A stretch of 64,000 bases of DNA from Colocasia esculenta (taxonomy: Eukaryota > Streptophyta > Magnoliopsida > Alismatales > Araceae): NCBI GenBank assembly GCA_014218235.1, contig CM024763.1, forward strand, positions 81,640,244 to 81,704,243, given 5' to 3'. A program made the position numbers and the translations under genes. Position 1 is the first letter of the stretch. The number at the start of each line of letters is the position of its first letter. The notes below the pieces were generated by a model. That model was not told the origin of the DNA. It did not search any database and worked only from the letters and a program-made list of their open reading frames with translations. Shown here piece after piece: positions 41,236 to 52,199 of the stretch.

Positions 41236-41599
41236 CCGTTTTTCTGCTAGTTTTTTTTTTTTTTGGGTGAGAGCGACTCCCTTTCCTATGGGGGATTCGT
41301 GGAGTTGTCGTCTTCTTCCTTTTCTTTCTTTTCTTCTTTTCCATATTGGATCGAGCCTCCTTGTGTCTCATCAGAGTGGGGAGGGCATGATCATTGTTTT
41401 CTCGGCTACAGTCTTATATTGGCCACTAACTAGTAGTGAGTGCAAGGGTTATTTCGTCATTGACGACTCATATGTTCCCTTATCGATGAGGGTAGTAGGG
41501 GTTTTAGTTTTGCTTGCTCATGAGCTCGGCAACATTTCCTTCCTTTTAGAGAAATCCATTCATTTCATTTTTTTTTCATTCATTTTTTGTACATTACCA

Positions 41600-41830
41600 T
41601 CTCCAGCGCCCTTTCGGGTTTTCGCCAAAGATGGTCCCCTTTAGCTTTTTCCAGTGCACCCTTTCGGGTTTTTACACCAAGGGGTTACCTATTTTTTCGT
41701 AAGACGCCCTTTCGAGTTTTCACCTCAACCGGGTTTGGGGCCTTTTTACCCTTGAACACTCCCTTTGGGGAATGATCAGTCCGCGGACATCTATATTTAT
41801 AGTCCCATTTTGTTGTTTTTTTTTTTTTGA
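41600..41830. repeat. Repeat family beta, E3 copy 1
   Basis: A block of about 220 bp with three to four 'gccctttcgggttttcacc' words, 'ctttttccag.gcgccctt' and 'ctctattttta.agtccca', bracketed by T runs. Other copies are at 42,675, 54,708, 56,045 and 56,872. Confidence 0.8.
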
Positions 41831-41879
41831 AGCTTGGGATCCAAAGCGGAACTGCAGGACATTCGTTTATAGGTTTGTG

Positions 41880-42615
41880 ATTTGGACTTAGCTACCATTG
41901 GGTTTTAGCTAAGAGGACATGATTCCTACCGTTTGGTTTGTTAGCTAAGGAAGCCTACTTGAGTTTGTTGGTCTTGGCTACCATTTGTTTGCTGACCAGG
42001 AAGGGCATATGACTTAGCCTACCATTTTGGTTTGCTGGCTAAGAAGGTATGACTCAGCCTACTATTTTGGTTTGTTGGCTAAGGAGATGACTTGGTCTAT
42101 CATTGTAGTTTGTTGACCAAGAAGGGCATATGATTTAGCCTACCATTTTGGTTTGCTGGCTAAGAAGGGTATGACTTAACCTACCATTTTGGTTTGCTGG
42201 CTAAGGAATATGATTTGGTCTACCATTTTGGTTTGTTGACCAGGAAAAATATGACTTAGCCTACCATGTTGGTTTGCTAGCTAAAAGGATATGACTCGGT
42301 CTACCATTTTGGTTTGTTGACCAAGGGAGATATAGGTTAGCCTACCATTTTGGTTTGCAGGCTAAAAGAGATATGACTCGGTCTATCATTTTGGTTTGTT
42401 GGCTAATGAGGGTATAGCCTACTATTGAGGTTTGTTAGCTAATGAGGGTATAGCCTACCATTGAGGTTTGTTGGCTAAAAGGGGGCGAATATATGGCTTA
42501 GCCTACCATTTCGGTTTGTTGGCTAAGAGAGATATGACTTGGCCTACCATTTTCGTTTGTTGGCTAAGGAATATGACTTAGTCTACCATTGTGGTTTGTT
42601 AACCAAGGAGAAATA
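41880..42615. repeat. Repeat family gamma (stem-loop repeat) in E3
   Basis: About 17 units of about 38-40 bp, each of form CTTAGCC-taccattttggtttgctg-GGCTAAG. Both arms change together in several units (for example CTTGGTC with GACCAAG at 42,091-42,121). Confidence 0.88.
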
Positions 42616-42674
42616 ACTCGTAAATGAGATTTTTTCTTTTCTCTTTTTTTTTTTTTTTTTTTTTTTAACATTAC

Positions 42675-42905
42675 CAACCCCATTGCCCTTTCGGGTTTTC
42701 ACCGGAGCTGGCTCCTTCTGGCTTTTTCCAACGCGCCCTTTCGGGTTTTCACGTTGAGGAGTTATCTATTTTTGCCTGAGGCACCCATTCGAGTTTTCAC
42801 CTCAACCGAATTTTAGGCTTTTTTACCCTTAGACACCCCTTTTTGGGGAGTGACCAAGTCTACCGGGACAACTCTATTTTTAGTCCCACTTTTTTTTTGA
42901 TTTTT
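42675..42905. repeat. Repeat family beta, E3 copy 2
   Basis: Same plan as 41,600-41,830, bracketed by T runs at about 42,636-42,666 and 42,888-42,916. Confidence 0.8.
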
Positions 42906-42993
42906 TTTTTTTTTTTACAGAGGTACATATACCCGATTTTTAGCCTGGTTCAAGCATGGGGACATCGAAGGGTGGTTGCCCCCGGAAGTCATG

Positions 42994-44118
42994 TTAAGGG
43001 GCATAATAAATTTTCAAATGCTTGCCATTTAGCGGCGGGAAGGGGTGCTCGCTAGTATGTGTCGCCAGCGTGTATCCTCCTCCTTCATATACTCCAACGA
43101 CCACATACGGTCCGCGCCAATTAGGCTGGAGTTTGCCGCTTGATCTGCCTGCCATGATTTCTCTTTGTTTGACCATGACGAGGTTACCTTTCTTGAAGGC
43201 ACGAGGCCTGACCAGCTTATCATAAGCTTGAGTCATGTGGCCTGGTAAGATTGGAGGTGCTTATAGGCTTCCAGCCTTTTGCCTTCTAGGTCGGACAATT
43301 CCTCCAACCTTCTTTCTAGTTCTTGTCGCTTCTCGGGCTGGAAGCTAGCATAGACGGCTACCCTGTAGGATGACATTTCAATTTCAATGGGGAGCATGGC
43401 TTCAGCTCTGTATACCAAGGAGAAAGGGGAGCACCTAGTGGGGATTCTATAGACTGTCCGGTACCCCAAAGTGTTTCATGCATTTTCTCCCCCCAGTCGC
43501 GTTTGCGGTTGCCGACTATCTTGGAAAGCAGTTTGCAGAGGGTCTTATTGAAGGCTTCCGCCAGACCGTTGGCTTGAGGATTATAGATTGTTGATGTCTT
43601 CCAGTCTATGTGGAATTTGGCCGCCAACGCATATATTGTTTTGTTTTTGAATGGCGTACCGTTATCTGATACGATCCGGTGAGGGGTGCCAAACCTATAA
43701 ATTAGGTGTTGCTTGACAAATTTGGCAACAGCTACCCCGGTCGCCTCCCGTAGGGGGATTACGTCTGTCCATTGAGAGAAATAGTCGGTGGCTGCCAGGA
43801 TAAATTTGTGGCCGCTGGAGGATGGTGGGAAAGGTCCCACAATATCCATTCCCCATTCCGCAAAGGGCCATATGGGGGTAGTTGGGTGCAACTCGTTCGG
43901 AGGCTTTTCGGCACCGAACTGAAGACCTGGCATTGATGACACGCGCGGGCGTGTTGGGCTCAATCCGCGTACATGGTCGGCCAGAAGAAGCCTTTTAGCT
44001 TGATATTGATTTTCATTTTATCTCCCGCCTAATGCGCCCCGTACAGTCCAGAGTGAACTTCGTGTTTGATGACTTTGGCTTCTCTGGGGGAGAGACACCT
44101 TAGGAGGACGGACTTGTC
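42994..44118 (-). pseudogene. pol: E3 integrase, broken
   Basis: Minus strand. The zinc-binding part near 44,110-43,930 ('KLKGFFWPTMYAD', 'HARACHQCQ') contains stops. The catalytic core has D near 43,845 (GMDIVGPFP), D near 43,665 (VSDNGTPF) and E near 43,557 (NPQANGLAEAFNK). A frameshift near 43,470 separates it from the C-terminal part ('AYDKLVRPRAFKKGNLVMV', 'QPNWRGPYVVV', 'LNGKHLKIYY'), which ends pol at 42,994. The NPQANG.AE form is usual for Tat integrases. Confidence 0.9.
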
Positions 44119-45414
44119 TTATTCATGGACAATTCGGTACAATTGGTCGCTGACCATTTGATAAGACATGGCCCGCCGCAGCAGCTGGATTCTTTCAGCC
44201 AGATTTGGGGGCAGCCAATCGTTCTTTATTTTGATGATCGGCTGACGCCAGTCTTCTTCCTGGGTGATTTCTTCCTCAAGGGTGTTGACCTCTATGATTT
44301 CCGGGTCAGATTCATCCTCTAGGACGTTGGGCATCAGCCTCTTATGACGGACGGTTATACCCAATTCCCCTTCAGGAGGGAGCTTTAAAGCGGAAGCCAA
44401 TTTGGCTAACGCGTCTGCCTGAGAGTTCTTGCTTCTAGGGACATGCCCTATTTCAAATAGATAGAATCTCTCACGGAGCTTCATTACTTTGGCATGATAG
44501 GGGATTAGTTCTTCTTTTCGAACATCATAATCCCCTAACACTTGACGGATGACCAACTGTGAGTCTTCGTAAACTTTTATGCATTTGATGCCCATTTCGA
44601 CGGCCAGTTGAAGCCCTACAATCAACGCTTCATATTCAGCTTGGTTGTTGGTCAATGGCTTCATAAGGGCGCATGAATTGTGGAGTATTACCCCTTGTGG
44701 AGTCACTAGGACGATGCCCGCTCCAGAGGTGAAAGTTGTGGCGCCGTCGCTTTGCTTGACCACCCGCGACACGCCATCAAAATAGAGCTCCCAATGCCGT
44801 AGCTCCATGGCAAGAGTATTTCCGCTCTCTTGGATAGGGGATTCTCCTTGTTGAGTCCTTTCCCCTTGAGGGGGCGAGAGCTTTTCCTCCTCGGAAAGTT
44901 TGAAGTCGAGGGGAGAGCCTGCCAGGAGCGGATGTGTTGCTAGAAAATCAGCCATGCCTTGTCCTTTGATTGCTTTTCTTGGGATGAAGGTGATATCAAA
45001 CTCTATAAGGAGCAAAGCCCACTTTCCTAGCCTCCCTGACAACACAGGTTGGCTGAGGAATACTTTTAGCGGGTCTATCCTCAAGATGAGGTTGACCTGG
45101 TGGGCCAATAAATAATGCCTTAATTTCTTGACGACAAATATCAGCGCCAGACATACTTTCTCCATGGGGGAGTAGCGGTGCTTCGGGCCCACCAACATTC
45201 TGCTGAGGTAGTATAACGGCTGCTCTTTGCCTTCCTCATTTGTTTGTGCCAAGAGCGCTCCCAGCGACGTTTCCATGGCCGCAATATAGAGGATGAGCGG
45301 CTTCCCTTTCATCGGGGCTCCCAACATAGGAGGAGTAAGGAGATACTCTTTGATTTCTTCAAAGGTATCCTGGCACTCTCGGTCCCATATGAATAGGGCT
45401 CCTTTCTTCATCAA
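44119..45414 (-). CDS. pol: E3 RNase H plus second (archaeal-like) RNase H
   Basis: An open 431-residue minus-strand stretch. Residues 1-165 are the end of RT and the original RNase H. Its catalytic Asp region reads 'LYIAAMETSLGALL', lacking the acidic residue. Residues 208-340 form a second RNase H with all acidic residues (D213 in 'YFDGV', E260 in 'NNQAEYEAL', D284 in 'YEDSQLV', D334 in 'SQADALA'). This dual arrangement is diagnostic of Tat elements, where the added domain is thought to have taken over. The rest leads to the integrase zinc region. Confidence 0.92.
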   Translation of the reverse strand: MMKKGALFIWDRECQDTFEEIKEYLLTPPMLGAPMKGKPLILYIAAMETSLGALLAQTNEEGKEQPLYYLSRMLVGPKHRYSPMEKVCLALIFVVKKLRHYLLAHQVNLILRIDPLKVFLSQPVLSGRLGKWALLLIEFDITFIPRKAIKGQGMADFLATHPLLAGSPLDFKLSEEEKLSPPQGERTQQGESPIQESGNTLAMELRHWELYFDGVSRVVKQSDGATTFTSGAGIVLVTPQGVILHNSCALMKPLTNNQAEYEALIVGLQLAVEMGIKCIKVYEDSQLVIRQVLGDYDVRKEELIPYHAKVMKLRERFYLFEIGHVPRSKNSQADALAKLASALKLPPEGELGITVRHKRLMPNVLEDESDPEIIEVNTLEEEITQEEDWRQPIIKIKNDWLPPNLAERIQLLRRAMSYQMVSDQLYRIVHE

Positions 45415-46164
45415 TTTGCTAAAAGGAGCGCATCTGCTTGAGAGATTGGAGATGAACCGCCTAATATAGGCCAGCCTTCTCTAGAGTGATTTCAGCTCCA
45501 TCAGGGTTTTTGGCAGCAACAATTCCCTGATCGCCTTGATTTTGACGGGATCAATTTCTATCTCGCGATATTTGACGATGAAGCCGAGGAATTTGTCGCT
45601 CGAAACACCGAAGGCGCACTTCATTGGATTCATCTTCAGTTAGTGCTGGCGGAGTCTTTCAAAGACCTAGTGCAAATCGCCCAGATGGTCTTCTCGCCTT
45701 TTGGTCTTGACGACCAAGTCATCAACATAGCACTCGACTGAGCTGTGGAGCATTTCGCCAAAGATCTTGGTCATGGCCCTTTGATAGGTGGCCCCGACAT
45801 TTTTAAGGCCGAAGGGCATTCTTTTATAGTTGAAAATCCCTTTGGGGGACCTGAAGGCGGTATAGTCCTTATCTTTGGGAGCCATCCGGATTTAATTATA
45901 GCCTGACGACCCGTCCATGAAGGATAGTGCTTTGTGCCTGGTGGTCCTATCGACCATTGTTTCGGTGATAGGGACTGGGAAGTCGTCCTTCGGGCATGCT
46001 TTATTCAAGTCCCTGTAATCTATATAGATTCGGACTTGGCCATTCTTCTTTTTCACGCGCAGTATATTAGCCAACCAAGTTGGGTAGATGCAGGGCTCGG
46101 TAAAGTCGACTTCGAGGAGTTTATCCACCTCGAAATTTACTTTTAGCTCCAGCTCGTGGCGCAT
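45415..46164 (-). pseudogene. pol: E3 reverse transcriptase, broken
   Basis: Minus strand. 'VKKKNGQVRIYIDYRDLNKA', 'KDDFPVPITETMVD' and 'LSFMDGSSGYN' are followed, after a stop at about 45,893, by 'KRMPFGLKNVGATYQRAM' and the catalytic Y-V-D-D at 45,718-45,729. More stops lie near 45,640 and 45,480. Tat-type RT by 'DLNKACPKDDFP'. Confidence 0.9.
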
Positions 46165-47470
46165 ACGCCTTGGGCCTGTTTGACTGGCTTTGCTGTGGGG
46201 AGTATTGACAGCTCGTACTCGGCCACAGAGGGATCGAGGCCTGGCATTTCTTTATATGTCCACGCGAAACAGTCTTTAAACTCCAGCAAGAGTCGCTGAT
46301 ATGACTGTCTCTCCTCTTCATTTAGGAGGGCGCTGACAAAGATTGGCCAAGGTTCTTCTGGTCCCCCGAGGTTGAACTCGACCAGCTCATCCACGGTAGC
46401 TTGCCCGCCATCTTCAAGTTCGCGTGGCGCCAACTGTAGATCAATGAAGTCCTTTTCTTCATCGGAATCGGCGACTTGGACATCATAATATTTAAAGCCC
46501 TCTTCGGCAACCGCCATAATTGTTGTTCCTCATATTGAGGTGCTTCTTGGCGTGGTGCCTTATTTGTGAGGATGGGTATATCCCCTCCTTCCTGCGGCTT
46601 TGTTATGGAGGCAGGGGGTTGTCCGCTAGCATGGCGGTGATCGGGCAAGGGCACGAGCCCAACGGTGTTAACCACGTAGTAGGCCTCGAAGTCTATCCTT
46701 CGATCATAGCCCAACCCCCTTGTGTCTTTCGTACAATTGGGGGGTTGCCCTCAGAGTTGCTTCGGGTACCACAGTTGGTGGAAATAATCCCACCGAGAAG
46801 GATTTTGCATCTACACGATCTTTTGCTTTTGGCATAATTTCTTGATGCGTCCGGACATGTCGTCCATTTCTTGGATGGGCTCAAGGGCAATTTGAGTCAT
46901 CTGACTTCAGCCGAAGTCGTCTTTGAGGGGTCCATATGGGAGCAGATCCCCCTTGTAGAGGATGATCGGCTTGGGCGTCTCCCCTTTCTCGAGACTCTCC
47001 CTTCTGTAATAGGTGACGATGAACGTTTTCAGTCGTTCCACCTTATGCTCCTCTCTATGGAAGGGCAACTGCATGTATGTCGGAGGCAAGGAGATGCTTT
47101 GGTTGATAGCCTCGCCGATGGCGTTTGCTTCGTAGTTGATTTCGCGCCTTTTCGGGCAACTCGGCCCAGGTTCAGTAGACTCGGCAAGGAGGCCGAGTCG
47201 GTGGATTTCGAGGAGATCTTTATTGATAGTGAAGAGCTCCTCCTCTTCTTTCTCGTTTTGCTTTTGTTGACTCGTATCGACATTTTGCTTTCCTTTGCCT
47301 TTTGGTGCGGTCGAAGACTCGCCAAGGGGCTCGCTGAAATATAATTGGGCATCCGCCAAGTTGCATTCATTTTGACGGAAAGGGGCCCGATCGGCGAAGA
47401 CTGTATGTTGTTCTCCCTCCTTGACATATTTTATGCATTAGTGAAGCATCGAAGGGATGACCCGATTTTC
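46165..47470 (-). pseudogene. E3 pol linker upstream of RT
   Basis: Minus strand, acidic low-complexity frames ('DSDEEKDFIDLQLAP', 'DELVEFNLGGPEEP', 'LLLEFKDCFAWTYKEMPGL') separated by frameshifts. The last segment is the usual RT entry of Tat elements. The Lys/Glu-rich part at 46,907-47,359 is unassigned. Confidence 0.7.
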
Positions 47471-47684
47471 ATGCAGCCAAGGCCTCCTTAGGAGAGCTTA
47501 TATGAGGTATTTGCATTGATGATGTAGAATACGACCTTGGTGGTGAAGCCATCCATGACTAGTTGTACTTCCACCTTTCCCAAGGCGCTTTCGAAGTTTT
47601 GGTTGAACTCGACGATTCTGACATCATTTACCCTTTGGTAGGTAGGGCATAAGATATAAAGACTTGAAAGTCTTGAGGGGCATG
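47471..47684 (-). pseudogene. pol: E3 protease, C-terminal end only
   Basis: Minus strand 'GKVEVQLVMDGFTTKVVFYI' and 'INANTSY', then in a shifted frame 'LLRRPWLHENR', corresponding to the conserved LLGRPW motif at the end of retropepsins. The active-site part is missing because E4 is inserted at 47,685. Confidence 0.75.
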
Positions 47685-48069
47685 TGTTTAGCACGTGAAA
47701 TTTCTTCAATCTTTTTTCTTTTAGAGGAAAAAGATAAATTGTGATGTTTATCTAGTTTGCGGGCGTGCCAGTCTGTTAAAATAGACAAATTTCATTCATT
47801 TATCAGGCGATTTGGGTGTTGTGTACTGGACATGTCCCCACCGACCGAAGTCGATGTTAATTTACATCGAGGTGACCTCGAACACCTTTGATTCTCTGTC
47901 AAAGAACGCCTATTGTCTCTATTTATTGTGACAATATTGATCATGATGATCGTCTTTCATGAATACATACTCTTGCAAAGAAATTTGAAATGTTTGTTGC
48001 TTATACACATGTAATTTGAAATATAAATGGTCTTTCAAGACCTTTACAAATGGTCCCGATTATATGATC

Positions 48070-48303
48070 GGGTCTTTAAAATTTCATTCGGTCACAATCG
48101 GACCATTTTGGACTTGCTTTTATCACAATCAGACCGTTGGATTTGAATTTCATCACGATCAGATCGTTGTATTTGAACTTCACCCTGATCAGATCGTTGT
48201 ATTTGAATATCGTCATGATCGGACCGTTGGATTTGAATATCATCACGATCATTACGATCAGACCGTTGAATTTGGATCTGATCATGATCGGGCCGTTGGA
48301 TCG
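48070..48303. repeat. 30-bp tandem repeat in E4 LTR
   Basis: Six to seven units of 'atcacgatcagaccgttg' plus 'tatttgaatt', repeated in the other LTR at 63,140-63,367. Because the period is divisible by three, frames stay open on both strands (a 10-residue peptide repeat); no coding role is supported. Confidence 0.88.
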
Positions 48304-48589
48304 CCAAGATGATCACTATCAGCCCATTGTATTTGCTTTATGGTCATCATCACCCTTTAATAGTGATGTGGCCTTTAAGTGGTCTCGCTAGGTTTCTGCA
48401 ATTTTCTACCCTTTTGGGGTTTTACTGTAATCCTCCACTCTTTCTGGGATTTTTGCAGTCCTCCACGTTGAGATATTTCTGCAAGTATCAACCACTATGA
48501 TCTGAGAGTTGAAAACTTGGCCAATGTTGTGTTTTGAAGAAGAAACCCGGAGGAGATTTGGACAGCATTGTATCATGACTGTTCAAGAG

Positions 48590-49015
48590 CTCCTTGTCAT
48601 TTTCTGACATTTCCAGGCACCTCTGTCATTCCTTACCCCTTTCAGACCTTCTGCTATCGGTTGATATCATCGGGTTCTTTCCGTCATTTCTTGACTTTCC
48701 CGAGCAGTCCTCGGGCATTTCCGTCATTGGTTGACTTTTCCCTTGGTGCTTTTGACATTCCTTGACATTTTATATTTTCTATCATTTCTTGACATTCACA
48801 GACATTTTTGCCATTTCTGGCTTCTGAGCTGTCCCGAGTACTTCCATCATTTCTTGACTTCCCTGGGTACTACTGCCATTTCTTGGCATTTTATGTCTTT
48901 TCTGTCATTTGTCGACTTCTTCGAGCATCTTGTATCATTTCTCGACTTCTTGGGGCTTTTTAATCATTTCATGACTTCCATGGGTATATTTGTCATTTCT
49001 TGACGATTCCAAGAC
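48590..49015. repeat. 'CATTTCTTGACTT' repeats in E4 LTR
   Basis: Diverged units of about 40-45 bp with 'gtcatttcttgacttcc' and 'gggtac'. The same family is at 38,620-39,010 in the E3 LTR and 63,655-64,000. Confidence 0.8.
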
Positions 49016-49189
49016 TTTGTCAGTCGTAAACTGGACTCAGGAGAGCGCACGCCGCTTCAGAGAAGTGACGTGGGTCCCGCTCCACCGAGTTGTGTAAACA
49101 GCGTGAACCTTGTATAGTTTCTTCCTTTGAGGGGACTTTCTTGTAATTTCTGAACTTTGACAGTATTTAGTAGGCTTCCGTGAAGTTCG

Positions 49190-50035
49190 AGCATGGCTTG
49201 AAGGACTTTCTCACAAGCGGGAGCATTTGTGCAATTTTCCCTTTTGAGGTCTTTGTGTTTGGGATCCTTCTAGGGACATTTCTGCAATTTCTATTCTCTG
49301 GGAATATTTCTGTAATTTTTTAAGACTCGCGTATTTCTGTAATTTTCCCTCTTGAAGATGTTTCGATGATTTCTGTCCTTGTGAGGACATTTTTGCACTC
49401 TTCACCCTTTGGAGGGTATTTCTGCAATTTTGTCCTTTCAGATGGTATTTATGCTTCCTTAATCCAGGGATATATTAGCAATTTTCCTTGACATAAGGAT
49501 CTTTCTGCAATTTCCAAACAACAGGACTGATTTGCAATTTTCTGCCCTCCGGGGGCATTTCTGAAATTTTCCCTTAAACAGGGACATTTCTGGAATTTTC
49601 CCCTAACATGGGGGTACTTCTGGAATTTCCCCTCAAACAGGGACATTTCTGGAATTTTCCCTTAACATGGGAGGTATTTCTGGAATTTCCCCTTGAACAG
49701 GGACTTTTCTGGAATTTTCCCTTAACATGGGACATTTCTGGAATTTTCGGACAACGGGAGGACTGATCTGCAAATTTCTGCCCTCTGGGGACGTTTCTGC
49801 AATTTTCCCAGACATAGGGGTATATCTGCAACTTCTAGAACTCTGGGGGGCTTCTATGTGATATTCCCCTAAACAAGAGTATTTCTGCAATTTTTCTGTC
49901 ATGGGGGTACTTCTGCAATTTTCAGACACTGGAGGGATTTTTCTGTAATGTTCTGTTGAACAGGGACATATTTGCAATATTCTCCGAACACAGGGGTATA
50001 TTTGTAATGTTCCAGTACAGAGGAATTTATTTACT
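49190..50035. repeat. 'TTTCTGGAATTTTCC' repeats in E4 LTR
   Basis: More than 20 diverged units of about 30-40 bp, such as 'gggacatttctggaattttc' followed by 'ccttaacatg'. It corresponds to 39,115-39,420 in the E3 LTR. Confidence 0.85.
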
Positions 50036-50880
50036 GTACACAACCTGTATTTGATATCACACCATTCAGAACATGCCTTCTTTCTGCATTTTATGGCTTT
50101 TAATTTTCAAGTATAATTGTAGTTTGCCATTTCATGTAAAAAGTTCAACTTAAGCTGAAGCTATGTCTCAGAAAATTAACTTTTCTTTCATCCCATGAGC
50201 TTCTGAATAACGCGGACTAGCCTTCATCCATGGCACGGACATGGTGACTTTCTCTTCTTGTAGAAGGCAAACACACAAACTTGACTTCCCGCCCTCAAGG
50301 AGATCTCCAAGTTCTTAACCCTTCTGGATTTCAGATCTCCCCAAACTTGGAAGATTTCAAATCTCCTCCAAACTTGACAGATTTTTCGCCCTTTGGGGAT
50401 AAATTTGTGATTTTTCCTTGATCAGGAGTTTATTTTCAATATTCCCTCACACGTCTTGCTGCAGTTTTTCATGAGAAAGGTATTTCTGCCATGTTCTTGA
50501 CATTGTATTCAGTATGTCAACTTTCTGATTTGTATCACTTTTCATGTGTATTTATGCAATTATGTAAAGTATTGGGTATAATTGCAATTTGACATTTCAT
50601 GCAGAGCGTAAGTCCATTAAAAGTTAAAACATGTAAATGGACAAACAAATACTCTTGTAATTCTCCATGATTGCCCATGGTTTCCTTTGCACTTTGGGCA
50701 GTTTTGCAAACTTCAAGAGGCTTTCTTATAAAAAGCCCATGAATAGGGAAGAGGGCATGCGAGCTCTCTTCTTGTTCTTTTGAAAACAAACAACAGGCTC
50801 CAAAGCCTCCAAATCTTCAAGTTGCAGATCTCCCCAAACTTGGCACCTTTCAGAACTCCCATTTCTTTTGCATTGGTCTC

Positions 50881-50890
50881 CTTTTATAGG
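50881..50890 (-). promoter_or_regulatory. E4 LTR TATA box
   Basis: Minus strand CCTATAAAAG; the palindromic array begins immediately upstream in transcription sense, as in E3. Confidence 0.65.
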
Positions 50891-50899
50891 AGATTGGGT

Positions 50900-51310
50900 G
50901 AGGGGTGGACATCCCACCGGGTATGGACACCACCGGACATGGACACCACCAGACAAGCATTTAATTTTTGTCTTTTCTTCTCCCCTCCCCCCTTTTTTTC
51001 TTTGGGTTGGGTAGGGGGTGCACCCTACCGGGAGAGGCCGCGGACCGGTGGTGTACACCACTGGTTGGGGCCCCCGGTGGTGTACCCACCGGTGGTGTAC
51101 ACCACCGGCCTAGCGCAGCTGATAATGCATACCACCGGCCTGCGCAGTCGGTGGGGCCCGCCGGTTGGGGGCCTCCCGGTGGTGTATACCATCGGACAGA
51201 CCGGTGGGGCCCACCGGGCTATCCCACCGGTGGTGTGGTGTGCGGCTTGTGCAACCGGTGGTGTACACCACCGGGCTGTCCCACCGGTGGTCCTGGGGGG
51301 TTTTGTTTTC
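50900..51310 (-). repeat. CCGGTGGTGTACACCACCGG palindromic array in E4 U3
   Basis: Perfect or near-perfect copies of this 20-bp palindrome and shortened forms ('ccaccggtggtgtacacc', 'ggtggggcccaccgg') recur about ten times. The array sits in the same place as the unrelated palindromic array of E3. Confidence 0.88.
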
Positions 51311-51843
51311 TTCCTATAAATTAATCCACGTAGCCATTGTTTTTGCCACGTTGTTTGCTTCAAGGCGGGTCCTTTGTTTTTGTTTGTTTGTTTGTGAAGG
51401 ATTACGTCACTTCTACGTCGTTTTTTCAATTGACATGGATATTGGACGACCCTTGCACACCTCATATCGTACGCCACGTAGGACGGCTTCCACCGGGTTA
51501 TTCCGGGGCATTAAACATATTCTCCCGGAGGGACCTTTAATTCGAAAACACCGGGGATATGTGTTCTTTACTTCGAGTTATCTTGGAGGGACCATTTTCA
51601 GATTTTCAAAATATCACAAAAATACATATTTTTTCCTCTATTTTCTGTGATTTATTCTGAAAAAATCAGAACAAATATTTTCAATTTTATTTATTCATCC
51701 TGAAAATTCAGAATAAAAGATTTGGGGGTTACTTTTATCCGGGAACCCGAATAAATATTTTTCTCCCTATATACTTGTTCTAAACATCTAAACAAGTATT
51801 TTCGAAATTGTAAAATTTACGTTGAGATTTTTTTGGTTCAACA

Positions 51844-51856
51844 AATGACCCCCACG
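51844..51856 (-). other. E4 polypurine tract
   Basis: Minus strand GTGGGGGTCATT directly before LTR start TGTTGAACC. Confidence 0.7.
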
Positions 51857-52199
51857 GGATGTGTGTCGGAGCCAAAGGTGAAGGTAGACGTCCCGTGCAC
51901 TTTTCGAACCTTACCCCTGGTCTTAATGACCTGGCGGGGTACTGGGTCGAAAACCACGGCTATGGTTCATGCGCTTCAACATTTATGCGGTGTCGTCAGC
52001 AATTTCGGACAACAATTTGTTGTTGTAGTTTGGGCTGAGGAACAACTCTATCATGCATCTTGCGCTGAGCCATTGGTCTATATTTCTTGAATATTTTCTA
52101 GCCGGCGATTCTCAGGAGAGGACTCAGGAGAGCGCACATCACTTCAGAAAAGTGACATGGACCCGCTCCACCAAGTCAACCCTACGATTGAGTTTTATT
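51857..52199 (-). other. Conserved 3' UTR segment next to E4 polypurine tract
   Basis: Homologous to 40,160-40,500 of E3 ('aacaatttgttgttgtagtt' in both). It contains one copy of the recurring 55-bp motif at 52,123-52,176. This is the longest clear similarity between the E3 and E4 interiors. Confidence 0.8.

Larger units (their letters stand above)
37871..47684 (-). mobile_element. E3: Tat-type Ty3/gypsy element, 3' part, minus strand
   Basis: On the minus strand the order is protease end, RT, RNase H, a second RNase H, integrase, a long repeat-filled 3' UTR, polypurine tract and 3' LTR. The second RNase H identifies the Tat lineage (Retand/Ogre group). E4 is inserted at 47,684/47,685 within the protease end, so gag and the other LTR should lie beyond 64,000. 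The left boundary is set at TGTGGGAACG by comparison with E4; its target duplication cannot be verified here. Confidence 0.85.
47685..51843 (-). repeat. E4 3' LTR (4.16 kb)
   Basis: + strand TGTTTAGCAC to GGTTCAACA. Its first ~1.2 kb match 62,773-64,000 closely; a ~23-bp stretch near 48,030-48,055 is extra here. It contains four internal repeat arrays, one copy of the recurring 55-bp motif (49,036) and a minus-strand TATA box at 50,881. U3 is about 950 bp, leaving an unusually long R-U5 of about 3.2 kb. Confidence 0.85.

Noticed and set aside
50780..51650. Frames with Trp/Gly/Pro-rich peptides
   Set aside because: They read through the CCGGTGGTGTACACCACCGG array; no domain and no expected start context.
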